Assembly: GCA_964017145.1 (NCBI GenBank) | Contig: OZ024846.1 | Coordinates: forward strand, 1,116,001-1,180,000 | Reading direction: 5' to 3' | DNA: 64,000 nucleotides | Source: Agrocybe praecox | Lineage: Eukaryota; Basidiomycota; Agaricomycetes; Agaricales; Agrocybaceae | Part shown: positions 37,680 through 49,708 of the stretch, one piece after another | Numbering within the stretch: the first letter of the stretch is position 1 | Layout of the letters: every line of letters begins with the position of its first letter | The notes under the pieces: generated by a model | Seen by the model: only the letters and a program-made list of their open reading frames with translations | The model's database searches: none | What the model was told of the DNA's origin: nothing | Position numbers and translations under genes: made by a program

Positions 37680-38284
37680 GTTATACGCACGACATGTCAC
37701 AACATCTGAGTGTCGCGTTATGCTTGATTGTGTTTGTCAAGTCCATGCCCAAATGCCAGATCGGCATAATCGGCAAAAGCCAAAGGTTCGGATAGGCGTG
37801 CACGTGACAATACACAGGTTCTTTCAAGGTTCTTGTAATCAACGATCTCGGGACTGCTCGAGGTTTCTTTGAGCGTGAAATAATACCTGATAGGCTCTCA
37901 TGGGTAAATATATATTGCTAAATATTACTTACAAATCCCAAAAAATTGCAATGCCTTAGATGGGCACGAAAATTGCACGAAAATGATGTTCTGTAACATG
38001 TATGCAATGTGAATGATTTAAGCCCGCCTTACTATGTGGCTCGATTATTACACAGGCCTTGTATTCACAGGATATGCATTTCCATGTCTTATATTCCCTG
38101 ACAAAAGATAGGCTCATAATTGGATTGCTGTGCAATTATTTTTCCACCATACCATGACCGTCCAAGGTTGGCCCATTTTCGTGGGAACTTATAATGTCTG
38201 CCTTGCATGAGGAGGTTTTGTCGCTTTTGCTGATGCTGTGTCTAATAGTTCTGATACTAATCATGGGACTTTTTAATGAACAAT
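37680..38284. other. Unassigned DNA between two mobile-looking segments
   Basis: No homology to the other units and no gene recognised. AT-rich, with scattered short open stretches only. Confidence 0.35.
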
Positions 38285-38410
38285 ACCATAAATTTATTAA
38301 GGAGAGGCGCGAAGCGCCAGCGGGGTCCAGGGGCGCAGCCCCGGCAAGCTGTTGACCGAGCGTAGCAGGAGGTGAGCGAAGCGAACCCTCCGACGCGTAG
38401 CGACGGGTCA
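38285..38410. repeat. GC-rich hairpin cluster
   Basis: About 125 bases of very GC-rich DNA in AT-rich surroundings. It contains the exact hairpins GGCGC-GAA-GCGCC (38307-38319) and GGGGC-GCA-GCCCC (38331-38343), plus GGAGG...CCTCC and repeated GAAGCG/GTAGCG words. It ends exactly where spacer B homology starts (near 38411). Looks like the end of an inserted element rather than a gene. Confidence 0.55.
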
Positions 38411-40148
38411 AAAAGCTTGTTTGCGTGACGTGATTTGTTGGTTACGTCACTGCATCATCGGAGATTGAATATCAAATGTTGATTTGATTTAAATTCAATT
38501 TAAATTCCTCTTTCTTTCTTTTCCTGTCGCTCCCCCCTTATTCTTATTCTGACCGAATCCTGGCCGGGTAAAAAGTCACAGAGCGCGCAGACGACTCTTC
38601 AAAGCTTCAAACACTGTAACCTCCCGAACGGTGTATTTCTCATCAGCCCGCTCCTCCATATCTCTCCCTTTTTATCCTTGAAGGTCTCTTCTCGCTAGCT
38701 TTTGATTATGGCTCACTCTCACGCACATGCGCTGACTCAGTCTTTTGCTCGTTCGTCTATTCAAGTTGGGCTGTCCGCTCAAACCGTCCAGTTATGCATG
38801 ACGCCCGCTCGCATAAAGACGAGCTTCCTTTACCATTTACACCGCATATCCATTTTCGTTCTCTAGTGCTCGGCGCTCGGCGCTAGCTCGCTTTATCATC
38901 TATTCTTTTTTCATCTTTTCTATTTGGCCTTGCCTGTCCCCCACCTTTCTACTCCCACACATATCCCACCCCAACGCCCAACGCCATTCAGTCACGCATG
39001 CACGCTGCTCTACAATCGGCGTATCGCTCGCCTTGATTACTGCTTCTCTGCATCTTGCAAAAAGACGTACAAGGGAAGCTCAGTCACCCGATAGAAACGA
39101 CAGCTCATGTACGCCTTTGTTCTGGCTGTGTTGCGACTGGTTGTTATTCTTGTCTTTTTCTTGGTCTTGGTCTTTTCCTCGGAGGCTTCAGTTGGCCTTC
39201 GCGTCGCTTTTTTTGTGTTTTTCGACGCATGTATCCACTTTACTATCCCGGCCAGCCATGCTATTCTAGGCTGTATCATACCGCCACTCTTGACGTACGT
39301 ACAATTCTCCCGCACTCGCAAGAAGTAATTGATTGTCGGGGGGCAGTTGAGGTCATCGATCTCCTTGAAGAAGAAGTAAAGCGCATCTATTTTGATTCTT
39401 CGCCGTCTGGTGTTGGCGCTAACGGGAAAAGGTGATACAGAGCGATGCCATCTTGGAGCTGTTATTTTTGTTTTGAAGGATTGTCGTATTGCTGAGCGCA
39501 GAGACGGCCTCCCTGATATCTGTCAGTCCCCCGCCCGACCCACACATTCATCTCTCAACAAGTTCAAGTATCCCGAAGTACTGCTTTATCCGTAGTACTT
39601 CATATTCTTCCTATTGTAATGTGATTCTCATTCCATGTGGCTAGAGGAGGCCGCTTGAATTACTGGCTTGTTTGTCTTTGACATCTTGGCGCGGAATTTT
39701 AGAAGGCGTTATGAGAAAATCCAGCCCTACAATTAAGAGCAGAAACATGTTGGAGCAGTCCAGGATGCAGCTAGAGGCCTAGCTGGGCTGGGAAGCGCGT
39801 CGAGCGGCCTCGCACGATGGCGGTAATGGTCAAAGGATGGATTGGATTCGGCTACGGACGCGTCACTGTCATACAGGTAATGGATCTAATTTAATCTAGA
39901 CTAAGGAACGGCCAGTCGGTCAGACTGCACTGCCACGATGTCTTAAATTTTGGTATCAAAATTTGAGAGAATCTTGCAAATTATATACGAAGAGATGTTG
40001 GAATTGTCACTGGGGCAATTAAATATGCATGATTGAAACATAAGGACCGTGGACGAGGTCGAGGTCGAGGCAAGGAAGAGGCTATGGGTAATACCAAATT
40101 TGAGAAAAGAGGGTTAATACTGCGGGTATATCCCATACCGTATATATT
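38411..40148. repeat. Conserved spacer B
   Basis: Second copy of the spacer, starting at GTGACGTGATTTGTTGGTTACG. The whole adaptin gene that normally precedes it is absent. Ordered markers AGGGAAGCTCAGTCACCCGA (39073), GGCTGTATCATACCGCC (39269), GCGCTAACGGGAAAAGGTGA (39415) and CATGTGGCTAGAGGAGGCCG (39635) are present; the TAGTCGG block is deleted. On + the frame QEVIDCRGAVEVIDLL through RIYFDSSPSGVGANGKR (to 39435) is open, the best-preserved form of the putative relic exon. Between about 39745 and 39940 there is extra DNA absent from the other copies. Confidence 0.55.
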
Positions 40149-41447
40149 TCAGACTTCTTCAGTAGGACTTCGGATATTTGTGGCATCAAGAGGTACTTCT
40201 TGAATTTCAGCGCTGTTGTTATTTTGAGGAACGGCTGCTCGGAAGGCACTAAGGATGGCATCACTTGGTTTTGAGCTCATATTGGTTGAGAACTCTTTGG
40301 TTGAATTCTTCTTTCTCAATTCGAGACGGACAACCAGGAGGGTCGGTGCAAATGCCTATCATATCGATTCAGAGTGATTAGAGAAGCTCCGCAAGGTGAT
40401 TCATAATCCACTTACTGTTGTGATAATCATAACTGAATTGATATATACTTGAGCATTAAGGGAAGATTCTTCAGACGTCGAATGTATGGTATTACTATTG
40501 TCGAACATAGTAATTGCCATCATCAACATTGAGCAGGAGTATAAGGCCGAGGACTCTATCATAATTTCAAAGATTTCCATGTATTTTCTTCGGGTCTGGC
40601 GATTTATCATTTTCAGTGAGGAATAGATTTTCATCCCAATTGCAAGTGACACAATCATACTCGTTGCAGCTCCAACACACTGGGTAGTCGCATACAGGAT
40701 GTTGTACTGCCGCACAAGTTGATCTGTCCAGTGATAGTGCAGTGAGTCTAGGTAAAGGAGATAATTCATGACAATTGTGGCAGCGATCATCACTGTAAAA
40801 CTATATTAATGTATAATTTGGAATCCACAGTGACACTGGAATTACCATTTTCAACAATATAAATACCCAGCAATGAAAGTACGATGTATTTCCGGTCACG
40901 AAAAAGGCGCCATGAACGCCATATCTAAAAATTCTTGTCAGCAAGATGAAGTAATACAGCTCATACGACATTTACCAGAAAACCATCGGCAAGAACCTGA
41001 CCTAATCCCATTAATGCTCTGGCTATGATATCTACTGCCACGGGGAGATCAAATGTTAAATTCAAGATATCGTCTCTAGTGCTGGCACCTCCTCCCGCAA
41101 AGCAAGTAACTGTAAAAAGCCAGTTCGCGATCAAAATTCCAAGAGTGCAACCAAACAGTCCTGCCAGAACGCAGGTAACCACTCGTCGACCTGGCTCGGA
41201 CCTGCGTGCTGAAATTTTATTAGCATTTCATGCCTTCCGAGTCATGCAGACCGCCCCCACAATAAATACGAAATGTAATCAGATAAAACCCAATATATAC
41301 TCCTATGGGTAGTTGTTCAGCCACGTTACGTTCCAAAAGGCGGTACTTACCTGCAAGAAATTGTAACAGCAATGTCGAGTTCAAGTTACCGCTAATGATG
41401 GATATTTGGAAGGATATAGGGTAGATGACATCTTCCTGGAAAGACAT
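40149..41447 (-). CDS. Seven-helix receptor-like membrane protein, array copy B
   Basis: Same six-exon layout as copy C. Begins MSFQEDVIYPISFQISIISG; then LLLQFLAGVYIGFYLITF, VLAGLFGCTLGILIANWLF, LADGFLIWRSWRLFRDRKY, VLSLLGIYIVEN, ATTQCVGAATSMIVSLAIGM, MEIFEIMIESSALYSCSMLM and SVMIITTAFAPTLLVVRLEL; ends SPTEEV with TGA at 40149-40151. A single-base deletion 20-30 bases upstream of the ATG (GGTCTGGG instead of GGGTCTGGG) breaks the upstream frame that is open in C, D and E, so translation most likely begins at MSFQ/MSSQ in all copies. It is among the most divergent copies (extra residues TIHSTSEESS in the last loop). Confidence 0.77.
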
Positions 41448-42189
41448 AATGGAATCTGGTCTGGGATACCCAAAGTCAAGTAGTCGCTGTCTTTAAGTAC
41501 CATTACGAGCATCTTTGGAGTGTCTATTCTGTAGGGCTTGAATCAAGTTGTCATGATACATCACTAGGATCTATGTTGTGGATCGACGAGAGCGAGCCAT
41601 CTGACATTCAAGTTGTTTTGGTCCATTCTTAGTAGAGATACAGCCTTCAACCGGTACATCAGCACGAGCACAGAGACTCAGAACACGTCATTTCCAATAG
41701 TTTTAGGTGTCATACGCTTCGATACCGTGATGTTTTTGGCAAGACCTCCCTTGGAGCTTCTAGATATGCACCTTATATATTTAATACCTGGCCCCACCTT
41801 ATCCTTAAGAGACATCAGAAAATTTATTCAGTTGCACGTTGATTCCGATATCAATGGAGAAGGAACTCGACGATCCACAACAGGGGAAGCATATGCATCA
41901 TTGATTTTATTTATGCAGGGCACACATTAATTTGAAACAAGCACAGCACATCCGAGTGGGTGGATGCGATGTATACGTTCCTCAAACCACTGGCAGATGT
42001 CCAAAGAGGTGATTGGCAAGTTTGTCCATTTTATACCAGGGCGCGCGTTGTGGCAATACAACCGGCACCAGGCCGATTAGATTAGATTGTGTACAGATTC
42101 TGTGTGACCACGACGCGTACATAGCCGAATCAAATCCATTCCTTGACCACTACTGCCATCGTGCGAGGCTGCTCGACCTGATAGTGCTC
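41448..42189. repeat. Upstream region of receptor-like gene B
   Basis: Full-length version of the upstream block, with one unit of the 24-bp minisatellite at 41507-41530. Contains GATCCACAACAGGGGAAGC near 41870. The right end diverges near 42060-42190 and joins directly to a DUF6534 3' fragment. Confidence 0.6.
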
Positions 42190-42764
42190 GAGGTGAGGCT
42201 ATGACTCTGGGGGTTTACTAATTATTGAAAATTGCAAATCATTCAGCACTATCGTAATCCTAAGAAACCTAGTAGACTTCGTCGTCACCCGTGGAATATG
42301 GGTTACGCTCACCGCTTTTGTGTTTCTCGCTATGTTGGTCTGCAAACCTACCAGTATGTACTGGTGAGTAGTATTTTATCTTATTTTTGCGTTTTAAGGA
42401 GCTTCTTCATTGGACGGATAGAATCTTAGGATGCCGTTGCATATGACGTTTTATAAGTGGTACACTATCACCTTACGTATGTTTTTTTTTGACTCTATAG
42501 TAAACCCAAGCTAACTTTGAACGATTTTTTGATACCCCTGATCACAGTGGCTATGTACGTATACTACCAACAGATTACGATATATCGAGTTAAACAAGGT
42601 AACACGTGATCTTGCAGGCTTAACGCGCGCCCCAGCTGCACATGCACGGAGCACGAAAGCAGTCAACAACAAGAACTCGAGGGCAAGATCAGCACCTCCG
42701 CTTCGATGACAAACATCACATGACGTCCGGCTCCGAGGCATCTGAAATCGCAGGGCGTATCTGA
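42190..42764 (+). pseudogene. DUF6534-type seven-helix protein, 3' fragment R3
   Basis: Only the last exons remain: NLVDFVVTRGIWVTLTAFVF with LVCKPTSMYW, MPLHMTFYKW and the tail starting LNARPSCTCTEHESSQQQ. A one-base deletion (AGCACCTCCGC against AGTACCCTCCGC in R2) shifts the tail to a premature stop before the ancestral TGA at 42762. All upstream exons are missing; the break lies beside the receptor-like upstream region, marking a unit junction. Confidence 0.7.
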
Positions 42765-43441
42765 CGCAAAGTGTATTTTAACGAGCTCGTACATGAAAAG
42801 TACTGGGTCGTTCGGTGATCGAACAGGGACTGTGGCCTCTCGTTTCTGTAAACTGTGCTATCAGGGGAAATAATAAAACATAATAGTGTACTATTTCAAA
42901 GCTATTCAAACCTTTAGGGGAGGGGCGAGTGTATGAGGTGTCGCCCTAGGCTCTCGTGAATCTGAGAGAAAGGGAACCAGATTAATTTTTGTGAGAGCTG
43001 AGAACAGGATATCTTGAGTCGGATCCGCGCTGCGTTTGATATTCTTTATTTGCATTTAAGCCAGGAAATAGATGACCAGGGGTAGTTTGGATTGCTGAAA
43101 AGCGTAGACGGGATGCAGAGGAAGAAAGGAAAGTATGCGACCTTTGGCTTCAATATTTCAATCTCCGCTCGGACTCGCGTTTTGATGCCTGAATTCATCC
43201 TCCTCCTCAGAGTACATCCCTTTCTCATGAATATAGTAGGTATAATTATGAAAATCCGGACGCTGAAGTTGAGCATTGAGCATCAATCTTTTAAGTACTT
43301 TTGGGCGCTTATCACTCGACCCTGGCGCTAAACACCATCCAAGACTAATTATAATTATAAATTATCGATCATTAGTCAAGAAATAACTTGACCACCGGCT
43401 CAAGAGAGAGACGCAGAAAAAACACGTATTAGGTCATATGA
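42765..43441. repeat. Spacer between DUF6534 and AP-3 beta, copy 4
   Basis: Matches 19368-20140 and 26036-26752. It holds the empty site (GGATCCGCGCTGCG near 43022) for the LTR-like insertion of copy 3. Confidence 0.6.
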
Positions 43442-46400
43442 TCACGAAATCAACCTCCGTGTAATATCCTCTCTTTCATTCCCCCTCCCATCTTCTTCAT
43501 CTTCTTCATCTCCACTCTCCTCTTCCTCCTCCTCACCACTACCATCCTCATCTTTCCCGCTGTTCTCCTCGCTTTGCTCGCCTTCTTCACCACCCCCATC
43601 TTCCTCCTCATCCTCTGCATAAAACGAATCCAAATCCTTAAACTTGCCCTTTTCCCCACTACCACTCCCAGGAGTAAACGTCCCCAGTCCCGTAGGTGTA
43701 AGCACCACAGGCGTACGCACCGTCGAGCCTCGCGTCGAGACTCCACGGCCTCCAAAACCACCACCGCCAAATCCCATCATCGACTTGCCGTTCCCACCAC
43801 CAGACGCCGACGAGGTAGAACCAAATGCCGTAGCGTTGGTAATAGATGTAATAGATGATAAAGTAGGCTTAAAGACTGAGTCAACAGCTGGTCATTGACT
43901 CCGGGTGACTAGTCAATTCCTCGCATAGCCGATGGCATTTTACCTGCGTCGCTTAGATGCCCTAGATTAGATTGTCCAAAATAAAAATTCGAAAATAGCT
44001 CTATTCTCGTGACTAAATGAAGAAACTGCGACTGACCAATCAAACACTAAGATCATATTGACTTGACTACGATTTGACTAGTCACTGACTTTCCAACGCT
44101 GCTTAGAGTCATACTCGCTATCCCTCAACGAGCTCTCCACCCCCCTTTCCAACCAATCAAGCAGGACTTCGTCGTCCGTGCGCATGTTTCTCCCCGTTAT
44201 GCGCGCCATGGTGCCTAGGAGGACTTTTTCGTCGTCTGTAGGGAGGATAATGAGTGAGCAGGTCGATGGGCTTACATATCAAGGAGGAGAAAGAAGGGGG
44301 CAAGAAGAAATACTAATGAAGGAACGAAAAAAGACTTACCCAAATACCCCATCCCCTCATCCCCAACCCCCTCCTCGCCCTCGAACAAAACCAGCTTTAC
44401 CTGTTGGCGTCGGAGGACGACGACGAGCCTCTCTCCTCTCTTCCGCTCTGCCCGCTGTTGCCTCTGTCCACATCGCATCGTCGTTTGCCCCGAAGTTAGA
44501 ACCACCACCACCAACGCTGCCACCAAGCCCGCCTACCAAATCACCCACCATCCTCCCTCGATCGCACACGTCCCAATCCGAATCGTACCTCGCCTGACTG
44601 AGCAAGTAGACGCACAAGAGGCCTATGCGCTTCGTCCAATTGCCGTTGTCGTCCTCGTCCCCATTCCCATTCCCATTCTCTATGGTCATCCCCCCCCCCC
44701 CCACAGTAGGCGCCAAAGCCAACACGTACACCTTCGCGGAGGACGTCTGGGGCCCATGGTGCGATTACGGTATTCCCATTGAACCCAGAAACAAACCCAG
44801 AAGCACTAGCATACTGCCCCACGAGCCAAACGACACACGCACGCGCCTGGGCATGCTTGATGTCGTCTATCCGGCGTGCAAGGTGCGCGATGATCGAGAG
44901 TGGGGATTGGGACTGGGTGCCCCCACCACCACCACCCATGTTCGTCGTGCCAGATAACTGCGTCTGCACGAGATACTTGAGCACCATGACTGCGTGGCTT
45001 ACGACCGTGTCTAATTATAAGGATGTGCGTTAGCTGATTTATTCGTGTATGCGTAAATGAAGGGTGAAGGATGAATGAAGAATGGAGAAATGGATATCAA
45101 AAACCCAACGCACCATACCGACTCCTAATCATCCCCATCAACGCGCTCAAGCAATGTGTCATGGCCTCTGGGATCCGCGTCGCCAATTTCCCGATGGCAT
45201 GTATCGCTTCGCCAACGACGCTATCGTCTATGTCGTCGGCGTAGTCCTAAAAAAAAAATCAAAATAATGTATTGTTGAAAACGAAAAGAAATTCTCACAA
45301 CAAACTCCCTCAAGATCCCCGCCCAACTATCAACAGTCACGACACCTAACAACAAGCGGATTTTATCCTTCTTCACAGGGACCCAATCGTCCGAGCGGGC
45401 GAGGAAGCGAGTGTAGTGCGGTGCAAAGAGGGTCTAGATGATGAAATAATCAATATATGAATGAATAAACGAAATACCACGAGGAAAGCACGAAAACGAG
45501 AATATTCACTCACCGCACCCCCACTCCTCCTAATAACCAACAAAATATCAACCAGCACGACCCTCTCCACTTCCCTCGACGTGGTCAGCAGCCTCAGGAG
45601 CGGACCCACAAAATGCACCCAGTAGGAGGGTGGGCCGGCATAGAAGAGGACACGGGTGGCTGCTAGGATTACCTGTAAGATATCGTTTTTAGTATGATCC
45701 AATGAATCCAAGAAACCCGTATAAAATAAAATAAAAACACTCACAGCAGGATTCCGACTCTGAAATACCGGCAAGACCGAATCCAACAACATCTTGACAT
45801 CTTTATCTAATTCACCCTCTTCGACTTTTTCTTTTTCCTTCTCTTCCCCACCCCCATCTGCACGCACACGGACACCCCACACAGGCCTGGGACACATAAC
45901 CCTGACGTAACGCAATAGCAGCCCCATCCAGAGGACTTGTCCCCACTCGTCAATGTCGATGAGCATGCGGCATATTCGCCGGAAGTGCGGGTGCAGGAGG
46001 TCCAGTTTGCCTGGGAGGAAGGTGTCAGTAAGGAATGGAATGGAAGAGGAGAGAAGGGGGACGTACCGGTGCCAGAGGATGTGGTACTCAGGGTGGAGGA
46101 AGGCGGACAAATGGCTTGGAAAGCTACAGCGACGGCGCCGAGTTCTAACGGAGATTTTTCAGCCAACAAGTGGTTCGTTATGATCTTGATCGGTGCTGGG
46201 TGGTGTGCAGAGTCTAATCTAGAGACGCAGGGTGAGTAAAAACAAAAGTAAAAAGAAAGAACAAAAATACACACGCAAAGCACTTCGGGACTGCCAACCC
46301 CGCCACTTTCCTAACATATGCGCTCGGATCTCTAGCACACTTCTCCACCCCAAGCACGACGATGTTGCCCACCACCGGCACCCTCTCGCCCATCCCACTC

Positions 46401-46849
46401 AACACCCTCAGTGCCATCACGCGTATGAGCAGATTCGCGTCGGCCAAGTCGCATTGGAAAGTGTTGATGGAGAGCTAGCGCCAGGTCAGGCTCGTACGAC
46501 GCATAGTGCAGGAGGTACACGAGCTTGCGCACTTGGAGGTGACGTTTTTGACGACGGAGGCAAAGTAGGTCGAGACGTTGCGGTTTTTGGAAATGAGCCC
46601 AACCAAGCACCTCATCGCGTCCAGCTTTTCGCGATCGCTGCTCTCATCGAGCTGCTTTTTCAACTGCGCCTGCGTCTTCTCTTCTAGTCCTACTCCTCCA
46701 TCCCCAATGGCCCCTGTGCCAGAGGAAGAAGGCAACACCCCGAGCCCGAGTTCACGCGTGTGTTCTGAAATCGTCTCTTGCAGACGCATGCCGAAGCGCG
46801 TGGCATTTTCAGAGAGGGATTCCAGATATGGGTTCGTGGACATTGCCAT
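43442..46849 (-). pseudogene. AP-3 complex subunit beta, longest copy (4), broken
   Basis: Most complete adaptin copy. Start at 46849 or 46843 (MAMSTNPYLESLSENATRFG), then LGVLPSSSGTGAIGDG, MRCLVGLISKNRNVSTYFAS, DANLLIRVMALRVLSGMGER. Only this copy keeps the central repeats: MLIDIDEWGQVLWMGLLLRY (near 45900), SRNPAVSVFILFYTGFLDSL, GPPSYWVHFVGPLLRLLTTS, LFAPHYTRFLARSDDWVPVK (near 45400), DDSVVGEAIHAIGKLATRIP (near 45180). Then AVMVLKYLVQTQLSG, IDDIKHAQARACVVWLVGQY, VLSQARYDSDWDVCDRG and the HTPVVLTPTG end. Breaks: frame change at NVTSKCASS and again near LHYASYEPDLALALH, loss of about 80-90 bases covering KLAKTFAKEDKLVKLQIVTL, and a 226-bp insertion in the 3' exon (43875-44100). AP-3 beta is an AP-3 coat subunit acting in Golgi/endosome-to-vacuole traffic. 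Confidence 0.8.
43875..44100. mobile_element. 226-bp insertion in AP-3 beta copy 4
   Basis: Absent from the same place in the other four adaptin copies, which read GGCTTAGAGTCATACTCGC without a break. Flanked by GCTTAAAG (43867-43874) and GCTTAGAG (44101-44108), a near 8-bp duplication. Near each end is TGACTAGTCA, itself a palindrome (about 43906-43915 and 44076-44085). No clear terminal inverted repeat, so MITE status is only probable. Confidence 0.55.
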
Positions 46850-48412
46850 GGTATGTGGGAGTATGGCTCAGCCTCCTGAGTGTTGGTTCGTTCAATTCGT
46901 TATTGCGGATATCCTATCAGAAAAAAACGTTGAGAATCGCAATTACGTCTTCTTCTTATTATACATACTATACGCCTCTAATCCATATAATCCAACTGAA
47001 ATCAAAGTTGAAAGAAAGAAAGAAAGAGGAATGATGACGGTCCGAGTCCAAAAGCCACAGGCTGATCGCCTATTTGCGTTACGTGATTTGTTGATTACGT
47101 CACAGTATTATCGGAGATTTGAATATCAAATGTTTATTTTTATTTAAATTCCCCTTTCTTTCTTTTCCTGTCGCTCCCCCCTCACTCTGACCGAAGTATC
47201 CAACCCGCTCTGCATCTACCAATACCGCCGTTCGAACATTTAGAACCTCTCTCGGTGCAGAAACTTGCTTCTGAATTGGTATTCCCCATCAGCTCGCTCC
47301 TCTTTATTTTCCGCTTTTTATCCTCCAAGGTCCCTTCTCGGTCTTTCTTACCCTTTCATTATGGTTCACTCTCGCGCACATGCGGTGACTCAATCTCACG
47401 CTCGTTCGTTTAATCAAGTCAGGCTGTCTTCTCAAACTGTCCACTTATGCATGACGCCCGCTCACATAAAGACGAGCTTTCCAACGTTAGCTCGCTTTAC
47501 CATCTGTTCTTTTTTCATCTGTTCCATTTGGCCTTGCCTCTCCCCCACCTTTCCAATCCCAAGTCAATCGCCCAACGCTATTCAGTCGTGCATGGACGCT
47601 GCTCGACAATCCGTGCATCGCTCCTCTTGATTACTACTTCTCTGCACCTTGCAGAAAGTCAAAAAAGGAAAGCTCTCAGTCACCCGATATGTATGACGGC
47701 TCATGCGCGTCTATTGGGTCGGGCGTGGCTTTTATTATCTCTCTGTTCTGTCTCTTGTTTTCTTTCTTGTCCTTGGCTGCCCCAGTTGGCCTTCACGTCC
47801 ATCGCTTGTTTTCGCTTTTTTCGACGCATATATCCACCTTGCTATGCCCAGCAGACTACTACTCAGCCAGGCATGAACCGACTCTAACATAAAAGATTCA
47901 AACTCTGACTGTCTTTCCGATTATCTTATCTATCTAAATATATAATATAATTTATCAAAGTTAAGTCGATTATGACTCGAGGACGTGAGCTCACGGGAGT
48001 GAATATAACATAGGCGTGAAATGGACTGCGTATACATGCAGGATAAATGTTTCGAGTAGAAGAGGGACTGATTCAGGAATCGGAACCCTAATAACAAATT
48101 CCATGTGGCAAGAGGAGGCCGCAATTACTTACTGGATTGTTTGTCCTTGACGTGTTGGTGGAGAATTTTAGAAGGCATTATGAGAAAATCCAGGGCTATA
48201 ATTAAGAGCAGTAACATGTCTTAAATTATGGTACGAAAATCTTGGAAATTATATAAGAAGAGATGTTGACATTGGTGCTATTAAATATGCAGGCGTGTTT
48301 GATTGCAACGTAAGGACTGTGGACGACACCGAGGCAAGGAAGAAGCTATGGGTAATACCAAATTAGAGAAAAAAGGGTTATAACGAAGGGTATGTCCCGT
48401 ACCGCATATATT
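46850..48412. repeat. Conserved spacer C
   Basis: Third spacer copy. Starts with the adaptin promoter side and runs through GTTGATTACGTCACAG, CAGCTCGCTCCTCTTTATTT, AGAAAGTCAAAAAAGGAAAGC and CAGCAGACTACTACTCAGCC. The part holding the FDSSPPG block and the TAGTCGG block is deleted (junction near 47880). A + strand open stretch starting MVHSRAHAVTQSHARSFNQV (47361) is matched in spacers B and D but not as a conserved protein, so it is not called a gene. Confidence 0.55.
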
Positions 48413-49708
48413 TTAGACTTCTTCAGTAGTACTTCGGATATTTGTGACATCAAGAGATTCTTCTTGAATTTCAGAGCCGTTGTGATCTTGAGGAGCGGCT
48501 GCAAAGGCACTAACGACAATATCACTTGGTTCAGCGATCATATTAGTTGAGAACTCCTCAGTTGAATTCCTCTTTCTCAATTCGAGACGGACAGTCATGA
48601 GGGTCGGTGCAAATGCCTATCATATTGATTCAAGGTGATCAGAGAGGCTCCGCATGGTGATTCAAAATCCACTTACGGTTGTGATAGTAATAACTGGACT
48701 GATATATGCCTCTGCATTGAGGAGGGATGCTCCAGATGCCAAAATTATTGGGTTACTATTGACGAACGTAGTAATTGCCATCATTAATCTTGAGCAGGAG
48801 TATAAGGCCGAGGATCCTATCATTATTTCAAAGATTTCCATGTATTTTCTTCGGGCCTTGCGATTTATTATTTTTGAGGAATAGATTTTGATGCCAATTG
48901 AAAGTGACATAATCATACTCGTTGCAACTCCCACACACTGGCTAGTCGCATACAAGGCGTTGTACTGCTGCGCAAGTTGAACTGTCCAGTGATAGCGCCG
49001 TTGGTCCGATAGGGTAAGGAGAAAATTCATGACAATTGTGGTAGCGATCATCACTGTCAAACTATATTAATGTACAATTTGGAATCGACAGTGACACTGA
49101 AATTACCAATCTCAACAATATAAATACCCAGAAATGAAAGTATGATGTATTTCCGGTCACGAAAAAGGTGCCATGAACGCCATATCTAAGAATTCTTGTC
49201 AGCAAGATGAAATAATACAGCTTATACGATATTTACCAGCAAACCATCGACAAGAACCTGACCTAATCCATTAAATGCGTTGAATGTGACATCTATCGCC
49301 ACGGGGAGAGCCAATGTCAAATAAAAGATATCGTCTCTAGTGTTGGCCTCTCCTCCCGCAAAGCAAGTAACTGTAGAAAACCAGTGCGTGATCAAAATTC
49401 CAAGAGTGCAACCAAACAGTCCTGCCAAAACGCGAGTGACCATTCGTTGACCTGGCTCGGACCTGCGTGCTGGAAATTTATTAACAATGCATGCCTTCCG
49501 AGTCATGCAGGATGCCCCCACAATAAATTCGAAATGTTATCAAATAAAACCCGATATATGCTCCTATGTGTAGTTGTTCAGCCACGTTACGTTCCAAAAG
49601 GCGGTACTTACCTGCAAGAAATTGTAACATCAGTGTTGAATTTAAATTACCGCTAATTAGCGATTTTTGAAATGATATGGGGTAGATGCTAGCTCCCTGG
49701 GAAGACAT
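48413..49708 (-). CDS. Seven-helix receptor-like membrane protein, array copy C (reference copy)
   Basis: Exons 49612-49708, 49522-49563, 49237-49469, 49107-49185, 48677-49053 and 48413-48616 sum to 1032 bases: 343 residues, exact. All introns are GT-AG and 40-75 bases. Order: short outer N-terminus MSSQGASIYPISFQKS with possible N-glycosylation (NLNSTL); helix 1 LQFLAGAYIGFYLITFRIY; helix 2 VLAGLFGCTLGILITHWF; helix 3 with LGQVLVDGLLIWRSW; helix 4 IILSFLGIYIVEIVMIAT; helix 5 SQCVGVATSMIMSLSIGI; helix 6 EIMIGSSALYSCSRLMMAI; helix 7 AYISPVITITTAFAPTLM; cytoplasmic tail of about 60 residues ending STTEEV. Topology suggests a receptor or sensor; no ligand or signalling partner can be named. Confidence 0.8.

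Noticed and set aside
38136..38411. 91-residue minus-strand frame over the GC-rich hairpins
   Set aside because: Open only because of repeated GC-rich words; no family features and it crosses an insertion boundary.
47265..47630. Possible + strand gene MVHSRAHAVTQS...
   Set aside because: Matching DNA in spacers B and D has frame-breaking changes and A and E lack it; not conserved as protein.
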